This document shows, piece by piece, positions 24,530 to 32,368 of a stretch of 46,349 bases of DNA; positions within the stretch are counted from its first letter, which is position 1; each line of letters begins with the position of its first letter. The stretch is from Flavobacteriales bacterium (GTDB lineage: Bacteria > Bacteroidota > Bacteroidia > Flavobacteriales_F > PHOS-HE28), in contig JAEUSW010000087.1 in assembly GCA_016788285.1 (NCBI GenBank), positions 1-46,349 of the forward strand. The letters run 5' to 3'. The position numbers were made by a program, and so were the translations under genes. The notes beneath the pieces are model-generated. The model was not told the DNA's origin. It made no database searches and saw only the letters and a program-made list of their open reading frames with translations.

Positions 24530-25368
24530 ACACGATCGCCCTGTACGATGCGGTGTGCCTGAAGGCCAGCCGGCATACCACATACAGCTACAGCACGTCC
24601 TTCTCGCTGGGGATCCGCTCCCTCGACAGGCGCTACCACGACCCCATCCACGCCATCTATGGATTCGTGCGTTTCGCCGACGAGATCGTGGACACCTTCC
24701 ACGCCCACGACAAGGCCACCCTGCTGCAACGGTTCCGCAACGACACCTACACGGCCATCGCCGAAGGCATCAGCCTGAACCCCATCCTGCACAGCTTCCA
24801 GAAGGTGGTGAACCGTTACGGCATCGAACGCGAGCTGTACGACACCTTCCTGAACAGCATGGACATGGACCTGCGGGACACCACACACGACCGCGGGAGC
24901 TACGAGCAATACATCCTGGGCAGCGCGGAGGTGGTGGGACTGATGTGCCTGCGGGTGTTCTGCGAGGGGGATCAGGCACAGTACGACCGGTTGCGCACCC
25001 CGGCCATGCGGCTGGGCGCGGCCTTCCAGAAGGTGAATTTCCTGCGCGACCTGAAGGACGACCACCACAACCTGGGCCGCACCTACTTCCCGGGCGTGGA
25101 CGTGAGCCGGATGGACGACCCGACGAAGCGCGCGATCGAGGCGGACATCGCGGCCGACTTCGACGCGGCGATCCTGGGCATCCGTCAGCTTCCGCGCGGC
25201 GCGCGCTTCGGGGTGTACATCGCCTACGTGTACTACCTCAACCTCTTCCGCAAGATCAAGGCGCTGCCCACCGAACGCATCCTGCGCGAGCGCGTGCGCG
25301 TGCGCAATCGGCGCAAGCTGGCGCTGCTCACCACCAGCTATCTCCGCCACAGTTTCGGCCTGCTCTGA
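24526..25368 (+). CDS. crtB: Phytoene synthase CrtB
   Basis: CrtB condenses two geranylgeranyl diphosphates to phytoene, the first committed carotenoid step. The 280-residue protein has the squalene/phytoene synthase fold with the Mg-diphosphate motif FADEIVDTFH (about 44-53) and the second Asp-rich region FQKVNFLRDLKDDHHNLGRTYFP (about 167-189). Length is normal for bacterial CrtB. The ATG at 24526 overlaps the crtI stop, and the stop overlaps the idi ATG by one base. Confidence 0.94.
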   Translation: MNTIALYDAVCLKASRHTTYSYSTSFSLGIRSLDRRYHDPIHAIYGFVRFADEIVDTFHAHDKATLLQRFRNDTYTAIAEGISLNPILHSFQKVVNRYGIERELYDTFLNSMDMDLRDTTHDRGSYEQYILGSAEVVGLMCLRVFCEGDQAQYDRLRTPAMRLGAAFQKVNFLRDLKDDHHNLGRTYFPGVDVSRMDDPTKRAIEADIAADFDAAILGIRQLPRGARFGVYIAYVYYLNLFRKIKALPTERILRERVRVRNRRKLALLTTSYLRHSFGLL

Positions 25369-25922
25369 TGGTGACCGTTCGGGACCTGAAGGACCTGGTC
25401 GTGCTCGTGGACGAGCAGGATGTGCCCATCGGCACCCGCGGCAAGATGGATGTGCACCGCAGCGGCGAGCTGCACCGCGCCTTCTCGGTCTTCGTCTTCG
25501 ACCCGCAGGACCGTCTGATCCTGCAGCAGCGGGCGCTGGGCAAATACCACAGCGGTGGCCTGTGGACGAACACCTGCTGCAGCCACCCACGCCCCGGAGA
25601 AGCGTTGGCCGATGCGGCCGCCCGTCGTCTGCGGGAGGAGATGGGCATCCTCTGTCAGGGCATCGAGCACCAGTTCAGCTTCATCTACCGGGCCGAGGTG
25701 GGCAACGGGTTGGTGGAGCACGAGCTCGACCACGTGCTCTTTGCGCGGCATAGCGGCGACGTGCGGCCCGATCCGCGCGAGGCGATGGCCTGGCGCGCGG
25801 TGACCGATGAGGAGCTGGACCACGAACTGCGGACGGGGCCCGACCGGTTCACCGCCTGGCTGAAGAGCTGCTGGCCCTTGGTGAAAGAGCGTCGTGGCGC
25901 CGGGTTGCGCCACGCGGTATGA
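25368..25922 (+). CDS. idi: Isopentenyl-diphosphate delta-isomerase (type I)
   Basis: Idi interconverts isopentenyl and dimethylallyl diphosphate, feeding the carotenoid precursor pool. The 184-residue nudix-fold protein has the type I active-site Cys in GLWTNTCCSHPRPGE (about 63-77), the nudix-like AAARRLREEMGI, and the Glu-containing YRAEVGNGLVEHELDHVLFARH. It begins at the crtB stop (TGATG), so translation is likely coupled. Its place between crtB and a photolyase fits a light-protection operon. Confidence 0.94.
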   Translation: MVTVRDLKDLVVLVDEQDVPIGTRGKMDVHRSGELHRAFSVFVFDPQDRLILQQRALGKYHSGGLWTNTCCSHPRPGEALADAAARRLREEMGILCQGIEHQFSFIYRAEVGNGLVEHELDHVLFARHSGDVRPDPREAMAWRAVTDEELDHELRTGPDRFTAWLKSCWPLVKERRGAGLRHAV

Positions 25923-25956
25923 TCCCGCCGGACCCACGGCCCAGCGCACCGTTCCG

Positions 25957-27309
25957 ATGACCAAGACCCGCCCTGCCGTCTGCATCCATTGGTTCCGGCG
26001 CGACCTCCGCCTGGAGGACAACCACGGCCTCTTCCGCGCGCTGAGCGAGCATGGTGAGGTGCTGCCCCTGTTCATCTTCGACACGGACATCCTGGACAAG
26101 CTCGAGGACAGGCATGACCGCCGGGTGGACTTCATCCACCGCGCACTGTCCGGGCTGCAGGACCAACTGGTGAAGTACGGGTCCACCCTGCTTGTTGAGC
26201 ACGGACGGCCCATCGAGGTGTGGAAACGCCTGCTGGACCGGTTCGAGGTGAAGGCCGTCACCGTCAACCACGACCACGAGCCATACGCCAACGCACGGGA
26301 CAAGGCCGTGGGCGCATTGCTGGCCTCGCACGGTGTCCCGTTCCGCACATTCAAGGACATCAGCATCTTCGAGCGCGGCGAGGTGGTGAAGGACGACGGG
26401 GGCCCGTACACCGTGTACACACCGTACATGCGGAAGTGGCGCAGCCTGTTCACGCCCGCGCTCGCGGAGGCGTTCCCGAGCGGGGGCCATGCCGACAGGT
26501 TCCACCGGACGAAGCCGTTGTCCATGCCCGCCCTGGAACAGCTTGGGTTCGCTCCCACGGACCTGCAGGTCCCACCGACCCAGGTGAGCCAGGATCTGCT
26601 GCGCCATTACGAACGGACGCGCGACGTCCCGGCCATCGAGGGCACCAGCCGCATGAGCGTTCATCTGCGCTTCGGCACGGTGAGCGTGCGCGACCTGGTC
26701 CGCAGGTCCTTCAGCGTGAGTCCCAAGTACCTGAACGAGCTGATCTGGCGGGAGTTCTACATGCAGGTGCTCTGGCATCACCCGCATGCCGTGGAGCGGT
26801 CCATCAAGCCCGGCTACGACCGTATCGCGTGGCGTAGGGATGAACACGACCTCCGGCTGTGGAGCCAGGGGCGCACCGGCTATCCGCTGGTCGATGCGGG
26901 CATGCGCGAACTGAACGCCACGGGGTTGATGCACAATCGGGTGCGCATGGTGGTGGCCAGCTTCCTCACGAAGCACCTGCTCATCGACTGGCGCTGGGGC
27001 GGGTCGGTCTTCGCCGCCAGGCTGCTCGACTTCGAGCTCAGCAGCAACAATGGCGGCTGGCAGTGGGCGAGCGGATCGGGCTGCGATGCCGCCCCGTACT
27101 TCCGGGTCTTCAACCCGGCCCTTCAGCAGCAGAAGTTCGACCCCCAGTTAAAATATGTGAAGCGTTGGGTGCCCGAAGTGGGTTCGGCAAACTATGTGCA
27201 GCCCATGGTCGTTCATGAGATGGCCCGTCAACGCGCGCTGAAGGCCTACGCCGAAGCGCTGCGCGAGGGCTCACGACGAACCGAAGCACATCCACAACTG
27301 TTCAACTGA
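25957..27309 (+). CDS. phr: Deoxyribodipyrimidine photolyase (cryptochrome/photolyase family)
   Basis: This FAD enzyme uses blue light to split UV-induced pyrimidine dimers. The 450-residue protein has an N-terminal alpha/beta domain (CIHWFRRDLRLEDNHGL) and a C-terminal FAD domain. Signatures are EGTSRMSVHLRFGTVSVRDL, NELIWREFYMQVLWHHP, TGLMHNRVRMVVASFLTKHLLIDWRWG and LSSNNGGWQWASGSGCDAAPYFRVFNP, closest to class I CPD photolyases. I chose the ATG at 25957; the upstream in-frame extension is not family-like. It follows idi by 34 nt and precedes a 53-residue gene by 6 nt. A cryptochrome role cannot be excluded. Confidence 0.92.
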   Translation: MTKTRPAVCIHWFRRDLRLEDNHGLFRALSEHGEVLPLFIFDTDILDKLEDRHDRRVDFIHRALSGLQDQLVKYGSTLLVEHGRPIEVWKRLLDRFEVKAVTVNHDHEPYANARDKAVGALLASHGVPFRTFKDISIFERGEVVKDDGGPYTVYTPYMRKWRSLFTPALAEAFPSGGHADRFHRTKPLSMPALEQLGFAPTDLQVPPTQVSQDLLRHYERTRDVPAIEGTSRMSVHLRFGTVSVRDLVRRSFSVSPKYLNELIWREFYMQVLWHHPHAVERSIKPGYDRIAWRRDEHDLRLWSQGRTGYPLVDAGMRELNATGLMHNRVRMVVASFLTKHLLIDWRWGGSVFAARLLDFELSSNNGGWQWASGSGCDAAPYFRVFNPALQQQKFDPQLKYVKRWVPEVGSANYVQPMVVHEMARQRALKAYAEALREGSRRTEAHPQLFN

Positions 27310-27315
27310 CCGACC

Positions 27316-27477
27316 ATGCCCCGCAAGAAGAAAGCCCTCATCCTGGCCCAACCCGTCCGCGAAGGGATCGAGCGCATCAAGGTGCGCCTCGACGCCCGCA
27401 CGGTGATCACGCTCGCCAGCCGCAAGGCCCTCGAGTTCTGGAAACAACGCTACCCCAAGGCCGAGGTCATCGGCTGA
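27316..27477 (+). CDS. Small basic protein of unknown function (53 residues)
   Basis: This small ORF begins ATG at 27316, 6 nt after the photolyase stop, and ends 4 nt before the SRPBCC gene, exactly in step with the operon's tight spacing. The product starts with a basic patch (MPRKKKALILAQ) and continues REGIERIKVRLDARTVITLASRKALEFWKQRYPKAEVIG. It has no membrane segment or signal peptide. The sequence looks like a short helix-strand-helix or nucleic-acid-binding protein. I do not recognise a family. The position and clean spacing make it a credible gene. Confidence 0.65.
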   Translation: MPRKKKALILAQPVREGIERIKVRLDARTVITLASRKALEFWKQRYPKAEVIG

Positions 27478-27481
27478 TGCC

Positions 27482-27976
27482 ATGAAGGTGCATGTGCTGG
27501 AACGGACCCAGGTGCTCCCGATCCCCATCGAGCAGGCCTGGGCGTTCTTCAGCACCCCGCGCAACCTGGCGCTGATCACGCCACCGGAACTGGGACTTCG
27601 CATCCGCGAACCCTTCGACGACCGCCCCGCGCACGATGGCCAGCTCATCCGCTACACGGTGCGTCCCTTGCTGGGCATCCCCCTGCCGTGGCTCACGCGC
27701 ATCGAACGGGTCAGCGCCCCCGGCCACTTCGCGGACACCCAGCTCAGGGGGCCTTACGCCCGTTGGTATCACGAGCACAGGTTCGAGACCGACCCGGCGG
27801 GGACCCGCATGCATGACCGCGTGGAATACGCCCTGCCCCTGGGCCCGCTGGGCGACCTGATGCACCGGCTTGTGGTGCGGCGCCGTCTGGAACGGATCTT
27901 CGAGTTCCGGCGACATGTGCTGGAGGGCCTCTTCCCGGCGCCACAGGCGCGTCATCCGCATACAGCCGCCGCATGA
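27482..27976 (+). CDS. SRPBCC (START-like) family protein
   Basis: This 164-residue protein belongs to the SRPBCC/Bet v1-like ligand-binding superfamily. It opens MKVHVLERTQVLPIPIEQAWAFFSTPRNLALITPPELGLRI, typical of these folds (substrate pocket with a long C-terminal helix). Later it has the pattern GPYARWYHEHRFE...TRMHDRVEYALPLGPLGDLMHRLVVRRRLERIFEFRR. Related proteins are often found beside carotenoid and photolyase genes in Bacteroidota and are sometimes misnamed SulA. The ligand and role are unknown; a pigment-related function is a guess from context. Its stop overlaps the crtZ ATG by 4 nt. Confidence 0.82.
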   Translation: MKVHVLERTQVLPIPIEQAWAFFSTPRNLALITPPELGLRIREPFDDRPAHDGQLIRYTVRPLLGIPLPWLTRIERVSAPGHFADTQLRGPYARWYHEHRFETDPAGTRMHDRVEYALPLGPLGDLMHRLVVRRRLERIFEFRRHVLEGLFPAPQARHPHTAAA

Positions 27977-28512
27977 GCACGTGGATGGCCCTGTTGGTGA
28001 TCGTCTCCACCTTCGTCGCCATGGAAGCGGTGGCCTGGGCGACGCACAAGTACGTGATGCACGGCTTCCTCTGGTCCCTGCACAAGGACCATCATCACAA
28101 GGACCACCACGGAGCACTGGAGCGGAACGACTGGTTCTTCGTGATCTTCGCCCTGCCCTCCATGCTTCTGTTCGTTCTGGGCGGCCAGCTGGGAGCGCAC
28201 ACCCCGTGGGGTTGGATGGGCCTCGGGATCCTGCTCTACGGCATCGCCTATTTCCTGGTCCACGAGGTGTTCATCCATCGCCGGCTGCGGTGGTTCCGGG
28301 ATACCCGGAACCCCTATCTGCTGGCCGCCCGTCGGGCGCACAAAATGCACCACAAGCACCTGGGCCGGGAGCACGGTGAGTGCTTCGGCATGCTGGTGTT
28401 CCCGATCCGGTTCCTGCGCGAGATGCGGCGCGGCCGCGTCACGGCTGGTGCTCCTGGTCAGGGGCAGGCCTCCATGCGCATGGGCACCTCCACGTCGGGC
28501 GGACTGAGGTAG
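27973..28512 (+). CDS. crtZ: Beta-carotene hydroxylase CrtZ
   Basis: CrtZ is a di-iron membrane hydroxylase that adds 3-hydroxyl groups to beta-ionone rings, giving zeaxanthin from beta-carotene. The 179-residue protein shows the histidine boxes HKYVMH, HKDHHHKDHH, HEVFIHRR and HKMHHKH, and about four membrane helices. It closes the photoprotection operon. The last 25 or so residues (after FPIRFLREMRR) look non-conserved and overlap by 55 nt with the end of the opposite-strand gene. No lycopene cyclase is in the window, so ring formation must be encoded elsewhere. Confidence 0.9.
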   Translation: MSTWMALLVIVSTFVAMEAVAWATHKYVMHGFLWSLHKDHHHKDHHGALERNDWFFVIFALPSMLLFVLGGQLGAHTPWGWMGLGILLYGIAYFLVHEVFIHRRLRWFRDTRNPYLLAARRAHKMHHKHLGREHGECFGMLVFPIRFLREMRRGRVTAGAPGQGQASMRMGTSTSGGLR

Positions 28513-29150
28513 GGGATGTCCAGCGCCAATCCGCGCATGAGCAGGAGCGCCGCCATGAGCGCATAACCTGCGGGGGCCCAGCGCACAAGGCTTGCCCTGA
28601 ACCGCGACCCGAAGGATGTGCCGGCCAGCCGCACGGCGAACAACGCCGGCCAGGTGCCGAACCCGAAAGCGGCCATGAACAGGGCGCCGTCCACCGGACC
28701 TTCCTGAGCAAGCGCGCCGGCCACGGCCATGTACACCATGCCGCAGGGCAGGAGACCGTTGAGCGCACCGGTGAGCAGCACGGCCGGTGCGCTGCTCCGG
28801 CGGAGGCGGCGCGCGACGGCGGACCTCAGGCGCGCCACCCAGGCCGAAGGGACGAATGGACGATGCAGACGCGCCGCCAGGGCCGGCACCACCAGGGCGG
28901 CCAGCATCACCACGGCCAGCGCGATCGCCACGAACCGCTGCAACCCGGCCAGGCCAAGTCCGCGACCGAACAGGCCGAACAGGGCGCCGATGGCCATGTA
29001 GGTGATCAGTCTGCCGGTGTTGAGGAGCACCGTGGTCCGCACCGGTGCGCCACCCTGCCCCACGGCCACATGCAGGGGACCGCACATGGCCGCGCAGTGG
29101 GCGCTGCCCAACACCCCCAGGAGGACCGCGGGGATCAGCACGGCGGTCAT
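28458..29150 (-). CDS. TauE/SafE-type integral membrane protein of the cbb3 locus
   Basis: This 230-residue membrane protein has about six helices and the motif LLGVLGSAHCAAMCGPLHVAVG near the N-terminus, plus NGLLPCGMVYMAVAGA in the middle. Both Cys-containing signatures are typical of the sulfite exporter TauE/SafE-like proteins encoded after ccoH in Bacteroidota. A role in copper or thiol handling for oxidase assembly is plausible but not shown. The ATG at 29150 overlaps the ccoH stop (ATGA). It is the last gene of the cbb3 operon, and its 3' end overlaps crtZ tail to tail. Confidence 0.82.
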   Translation of the reverse strand: MTAVLIPAVLLGVLGSAHCAAMCGPLHVAVGQGGAPVRTTVLLNTGRLITYMAIGALFGLFGRGLGLAGLQRFVAIALAVVMLAALVVPALAARLHRPFVPSAWVARLRSAVARRLRRSSAPAVLLTGALNGLLPCGMVYMAVAGALAQEGPVDGALFMAAFGFGTWPALFAVRLAGTSFGSRFRASLVRWAPAGYALMAALLLMRGLALDIPYLSPPDVEVPMRMEACP

Positions 29151-29575
29151 GGCACCACGATCCGATCCTCGACCAGCCCGGTGCCCGTGGGTCCGGTCCA
29201 CTCCAGCTCGGCCTTGTACATCCCGCGGAGAAGGTCGGTCACGGGTACGGCGCAGCGGCCATCCGCACGGCAGAACACCTCGAACGCCCGGTCTGCACGC
29301 TCATCGGACGGGCGCTGCAGGCGCAGGGTGGCGTGCGCCGGAACGTCACCTTGGAACGCGATGAGGAGCGAATCGCCCTCCACCTGGAAAGCCACACGGT
29401 CGGTCCCCGCGCGGTGCAGCTTGTCCAGCCGCTCCTGAAAGCGGAGCTCCTGGGCGTAGTAATCCTCGGCCACGAGCTGCTCCTGCTCCTGAATGGCCTT
29501 GACCATGAAGCCCGCCATGAGCGCGATGAAGGCCATCATGGTGAGCGTGACCCCTGTTCCCCAGCTGAATCTCAT
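29147..29575 (-). CDS. ccoH: FixH/CcoH family cytochrome oxidase assembly protein
   Basis: CcoH (FixH) is a single-span membrane protein needed for cbb3 oxidase assembly. The 142 residues start MRFSWGTGVTLTMMAFIALMAGFMVKAI (the anchor helix), then a periplasmic domain with the characteristic VAEDYYAQELRFQERLDKLHRAG and a C-terminal Ig-like part (MYKAELEWTGPTGTGLVEDRIVVP). Its start overlaps the ccoG stop and its stop overlaps the TauE-like start, both by 4 nt. Sequence and position agree well. Confidence 0.88.
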   Translation of the reverse strand: MRFSWGTGVTLTMMAFIALMAGFMVKAIQEQEQLVAEDYYAQELRFQERLDKLHRAGTDRVAFQVEGDSLLIAFQGDVPAHATLRLQRPSDERADRAFEVFCRADGRCAVPVTDLLRGMYKAELEWTGPTGTGLVEDRIVVP

Positions 29576-30999
29576 GGTGTGTTGGTGTTGATGGGCCCTA
29601 CGAACGTGGTGGACACTTCCTCCAGGAGGCGCTCGCCCGCGTAAACCCCGATGTTGATCCTGGTCTTCATTCCGCTCATGGCCGAAGGGTCGAGGATGAT
29701 GAACAGGCTGCCCTGGGCCAGCGCGGCCGGTTGGAGCTCGATCTCCTTGCCCACCAGCTCGATGGACCCCTGCACATTCTCCAGCACGAAGCGGATGGGC
29801 ATGTCGCGGGAGGTCTTGTTCACCACCTTGTAGTTGTACAGGTTGCTGATGCGACCATCGGGACGGTTCTGGAAGAGCATGCCCGGGGTCCGAAGGACGG
29901 TGGTCTCCACATCGCTGCGCAGCACGATGAGGGCGAGGATGACACCGATCAGCACGGTGAGCACCGCACTGTAGGCCTTCATGCGCGTGGTCCACCGGAA
30001 CGGTTTGCGCTCCGCGATCTCCGCCTCGCTCGCATAGCGGATCAGCCCCTTCGGCAGCCCGACGGAGCCCATCATGTGGTCGCATGCATCGATGCATGCG
30101 GTGCAGTTCACGCACTCGAGCTGGGTGCCGTTCCGGATGTCGATGCCCGTGGGGCAGACATGCACACAGGCCTTGCAGTCGATGCAGTCGCCCTTGCCGG
30201 CCGTTCCGCGGTCCTCTCCCTTGCGGAAGTGGGCCCGCTGTTCGCCGCGCACGCGGTCATAGGCGATCACCACCGACTGGCGGTCGAGCAGCACGCCCTG
30301 CAGACGACCGTACGGACAGACCGTGGTGCACACCTGCTCGCGCATGAACGCGAACACGCCGTAGAACACCAGGGAAAAGCCGAACATGGCCGCAAGCCCG
30401 CCCAGGTGAAGCTCCGGGGGTTCGGTGACGGTTTGGATCAGCCGGTCGCTGCCGATGATGTAGCCGAGGAACGTGTTGCCGATGACGAAGGCCACCAGGA
30501 AGAACAGCGCGTGCTTGGCCGTCTTGCGCAACAGCTTGTCCGTGTCCAGTGCACGCTTGTTCAGGGCCTGCTGCTGCTTCCAATCGCCCTCGATCCAGTA
30601 CTCGATGCGGCGGTACACCAGCTCCATGAACACCGTCTGCGGGCAGGCCCATCCGCAGAACAGGCGCCCGAAGGCCACGGTGAAGAGGGCGATGAAGACG
30701 ATGCTGGCGATGAAGCCGAGCACGAACAGGTGGATGTCCTGGGGCCAGAAGGTCTGGCCAAGGATGACGAAGCGGCGACCGAGCACATCCAACTGCAACA
30801 GCGGTTCGCCGCCGATGCGCAGGAACGGCCCCACCAACAGGAAGGCGAGCAGCGTGTAGCCGAAGGCCACCCTGCGGTTGAACCACTTGCCCGCGGGCTT
30901 CTTGGGATAGACCCATACCCGCTTGCCCTGCTTGTCGACCGTCGCGATGGAATCGCGGAAGCTCTCGTCGACGGCCGGGGGCCCTGCCTGGTCCTTCAT
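29572..30999 (-). CDS. ccoG: Cytochrome c oxidase accessory protein CcoG (FixG)
   Basis: CcoG is a membrane iron-sulfur protein implicated in copper reduction for cbb3 assembly. The 475-residue protein has several membrane helices (for example FGYTLLAFLLVGPFL and LFVLGFIASIVFIALFTVAF) and the FGRLFCGWACPQTVFMELVYRRIEYWIEG signature. Two 4Fe-4S motifs follow (CIDCKACVHVCP and CVNCTACIDACDHMM, about 255-310), then a C-terminal Ig-like FixG domain. It lies one base after ccoP and overlaps ccoH. Confidence 0.94.
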   Translation of the reverse strand: MKDQAGPPAVDESFRDSIATVDKQGKRVWVYPKKPAGKWFNRRVAFGYTLLAFLLVGPFLRIGGEPLLQLDVLGRRFVILGQTFWPQDIHLFVLGFIASIVFIALFTVAFGRLFCGWACPQTVFMELVYRRIEYWIEGDWKQQQALNKRALDTDKLLRKTAKHALFFLVAFVIGNTFLGYIIGSDRLIQTVTEPPELHLGGLAAMFGFSLVFYGVFAFMREQVCTTVCPYGRLQGVLLDRQSVVIAYDRVRGEQRAHFRKGEDRGTAGKGDCIDCKACVHVCPTGIDIRNGTQLECVNCTACIDACDHMMGSVGLPKGLIRYASEAEIAERKPFRWTTRMKAYSAVLTVLIGVILALIVLRSDVETTVLRTPGMLFQNRPDGRISNLYNYKVVNKTSRDMPIRFVLENVQGSIELVGKEIELQPAALAQGSLFIILDPSAMSGMKTRINIGVYAGERLLEEVSTTFVGPINTNTP

Positions 31000-31000
31000 C

Positions 31001-32155
31001 TCACTTGAGCACCGCCACAGCGGCGCTGTCCACGGCGATGGCAGCGGCGCTGTCCACCGGTGCGGTGGTGGTGGCCTCCTTCCAAAGTTCGCCTTCCGGG
31101 GCCTTGGCGTTCGGCGGGTCGGTTCCGTGCAGCGTCAGGATGTAGCTGGTCACGGCCTGCATCTCAGCAGGCTTCAACTGGGCCTTCCAGGCGATCATCC
31201 CTTTCTCCGGCACGCCGTACTTGATGGTCTTGAACACGTTCTGCACCCCGCCGCCATGGATCCAGTGGTCGTCGGTGAGGTTGGGCCCGACACCACCTTC
31301 CCCGGCACCGCCGTGGCATGCCTTGCAATAGGCATCGAACGTGGCCCGCCCCCCGGCGATCGCGGCCGCATCGGTGAGCGCCGTCACATTGGTCTCGTCC
31401 ACCATGCCCGCGAACTGCGCGAGGTAGGCGTCCACCTCGGCCTTGGCCTGGGCCATCTCCTGGCGGTACTCCTCCTCCTGGGTCGGCCAGATATCGAAGA
31501 CGTGCACGTTCAACAGGAACACCACGCTCCAGATCACCGTGCCATAGAACAGCCAGAGCCACCATGGCGGCAGTACGTTGTCGAGCTCGCGGATGCCATC
31601 GTACTCGTGGTGCATCAGCAGGTCCTTCTCCTGTTCGACCTTCACTGAGCGCGTGAGGCGCTGAAGAACGGTGTCGGCGAAGGTGGGACCCTCGTCGGCC
31701 ATCCGCGTGTCGACCTCCTCCTTGCCCGAGAGCGTCCGGGCCATGCCGCGCACCACGGAGAGCTGTCCGACGATGATGGCGAACAGGATCACGTTGATGG
31801 CGATCATCCACCACATGAGGGCCTGGACGGTGACGAGCGTGGTGGTGAGGCCCGTGGCCGCATGCAGATCGGCGGTGGTAACGGACCCGAGGAGCGCGAG
31901 CACGACGGCGGCGCGTCGACCCTTCAGGTAGTCGGCCCACACGGTGCCGGTGCCCCCCAGGGTGCGCAGGATGCCTGAGAGCGAAAGGATGATCACCACC
32001 TGCAACACGGCGACGGCCAGCAGCAGATAGACGGTCTCCATGGATGCCGGCGCGGGCGCGGCGGCGACGGCGGTCTGCGCCGAGGCCACGGAGGTGCTGA
32101 GCATGGCTGCTCCGAGCGGGAGCAGGCGTTCCTTCCAGGAGGTCATGGTCTTCAT
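31001..32155 (-). CDS. ccoP: cbb3-type cytochrome c oxidase subunit CcoP with one heme c motif
   Basis: CcoP is the membrane-anchored cytochrome c subunit that hands electrons to the oxidase core. The 384-residue protein has an N-terminal signal-like segment and extra hydrophobic helices (about 40-130). The typical CcoP piece HEYDGIRELDNVLPPWWLWLFYGTVIWSVVFLLNVHVF follows, then a cytochrome c domain with a single CKACH heme site (about 277-281) and a distal Met region (KGMIAWKAQL). Proteobacterial CcoP has two CxxCH sites. The start overlaps the ccoQ stop by 4 nt. The tail is Ala/Val-rich low complexity. Confidence 0.92.
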   Translation of the reverse strand: MKTMTSWKERLLPLGAAMLSTSVASAQTAVAAAPAPASMETVYLLLAVAVLQVVIILSLSGILRTLGGTGTVWADYLKGRRAAVVLALLGSVTTADLHAATGLTTTLVTVQALMWWMIAINVILFAIIVGQLSVVRGMARTLSGKEEVDTRMADEGPTFADTVLQRLTRSVKVEQEKDLLMHHEYDGIRELDNVLPPWWLWLFYGTVIWSVVFLLNVHVFDIWPTQEEEYRQEMAQAKAEVDAYLAQFAGMVDETNVTALTDAAAIAGGRATFDAYCKACHGGAGEGGVGPNLTDDHWIHGGGVQNVFKTIKYGVPEKGMIAWKAQLKPAEMQAVTSYILTLHGTDPPNAKAPEGELWKEATTTAPVDSAAAIAVDSAAVAVLK

Positions 32156-32346
32156 GGATGAAGCGTTCGGTCGGTGGGGATGTCGGAGAAGGGAAGCTCC
32201 TCCAGGTGCTTGATGCGGCGCCGGTCGCTGGTGAGCACCAGCAGGCTGGCGGCGATGAACACCGTCAGGAAGATCACGAAGGCCAGGAGCGGGAACAGGT
32301 CCACGCCCTCGATCGTGTTCAGGTGGTGCTTGATGAACTTCAGCAT
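32152..32346 (-). CDS. ccoQ: cbb3-type oxidase small subunit CcoQ
   Basis: CcoQ is a small single-helix protein that stabilises the cbb3 complex. The 64 residues contain one membrane helix (VDLFPLLAFVIFLTVFIAASLLVLTS, about 15-40) and a charged cytoplasmic tail (DRRRIKHLEELPFSDIP). It lies between ccoNO (22 nt) and ccoP (4-nt overlap), the usual position for this subunit. Such short proteins have little sequence conservation, so the call rests mostly on context and topology. Confidence 0.82.
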   Translation of the reverse strand: MLKFIKHHLNTIEGVDLFPLLAFVIFLTVFIAASLLVLTSDRRRIKHLEELPFSDIPTDRTLHP

Positions 32347-32368
32347 GGCCGCTGGTGTCCTTGGGTGG

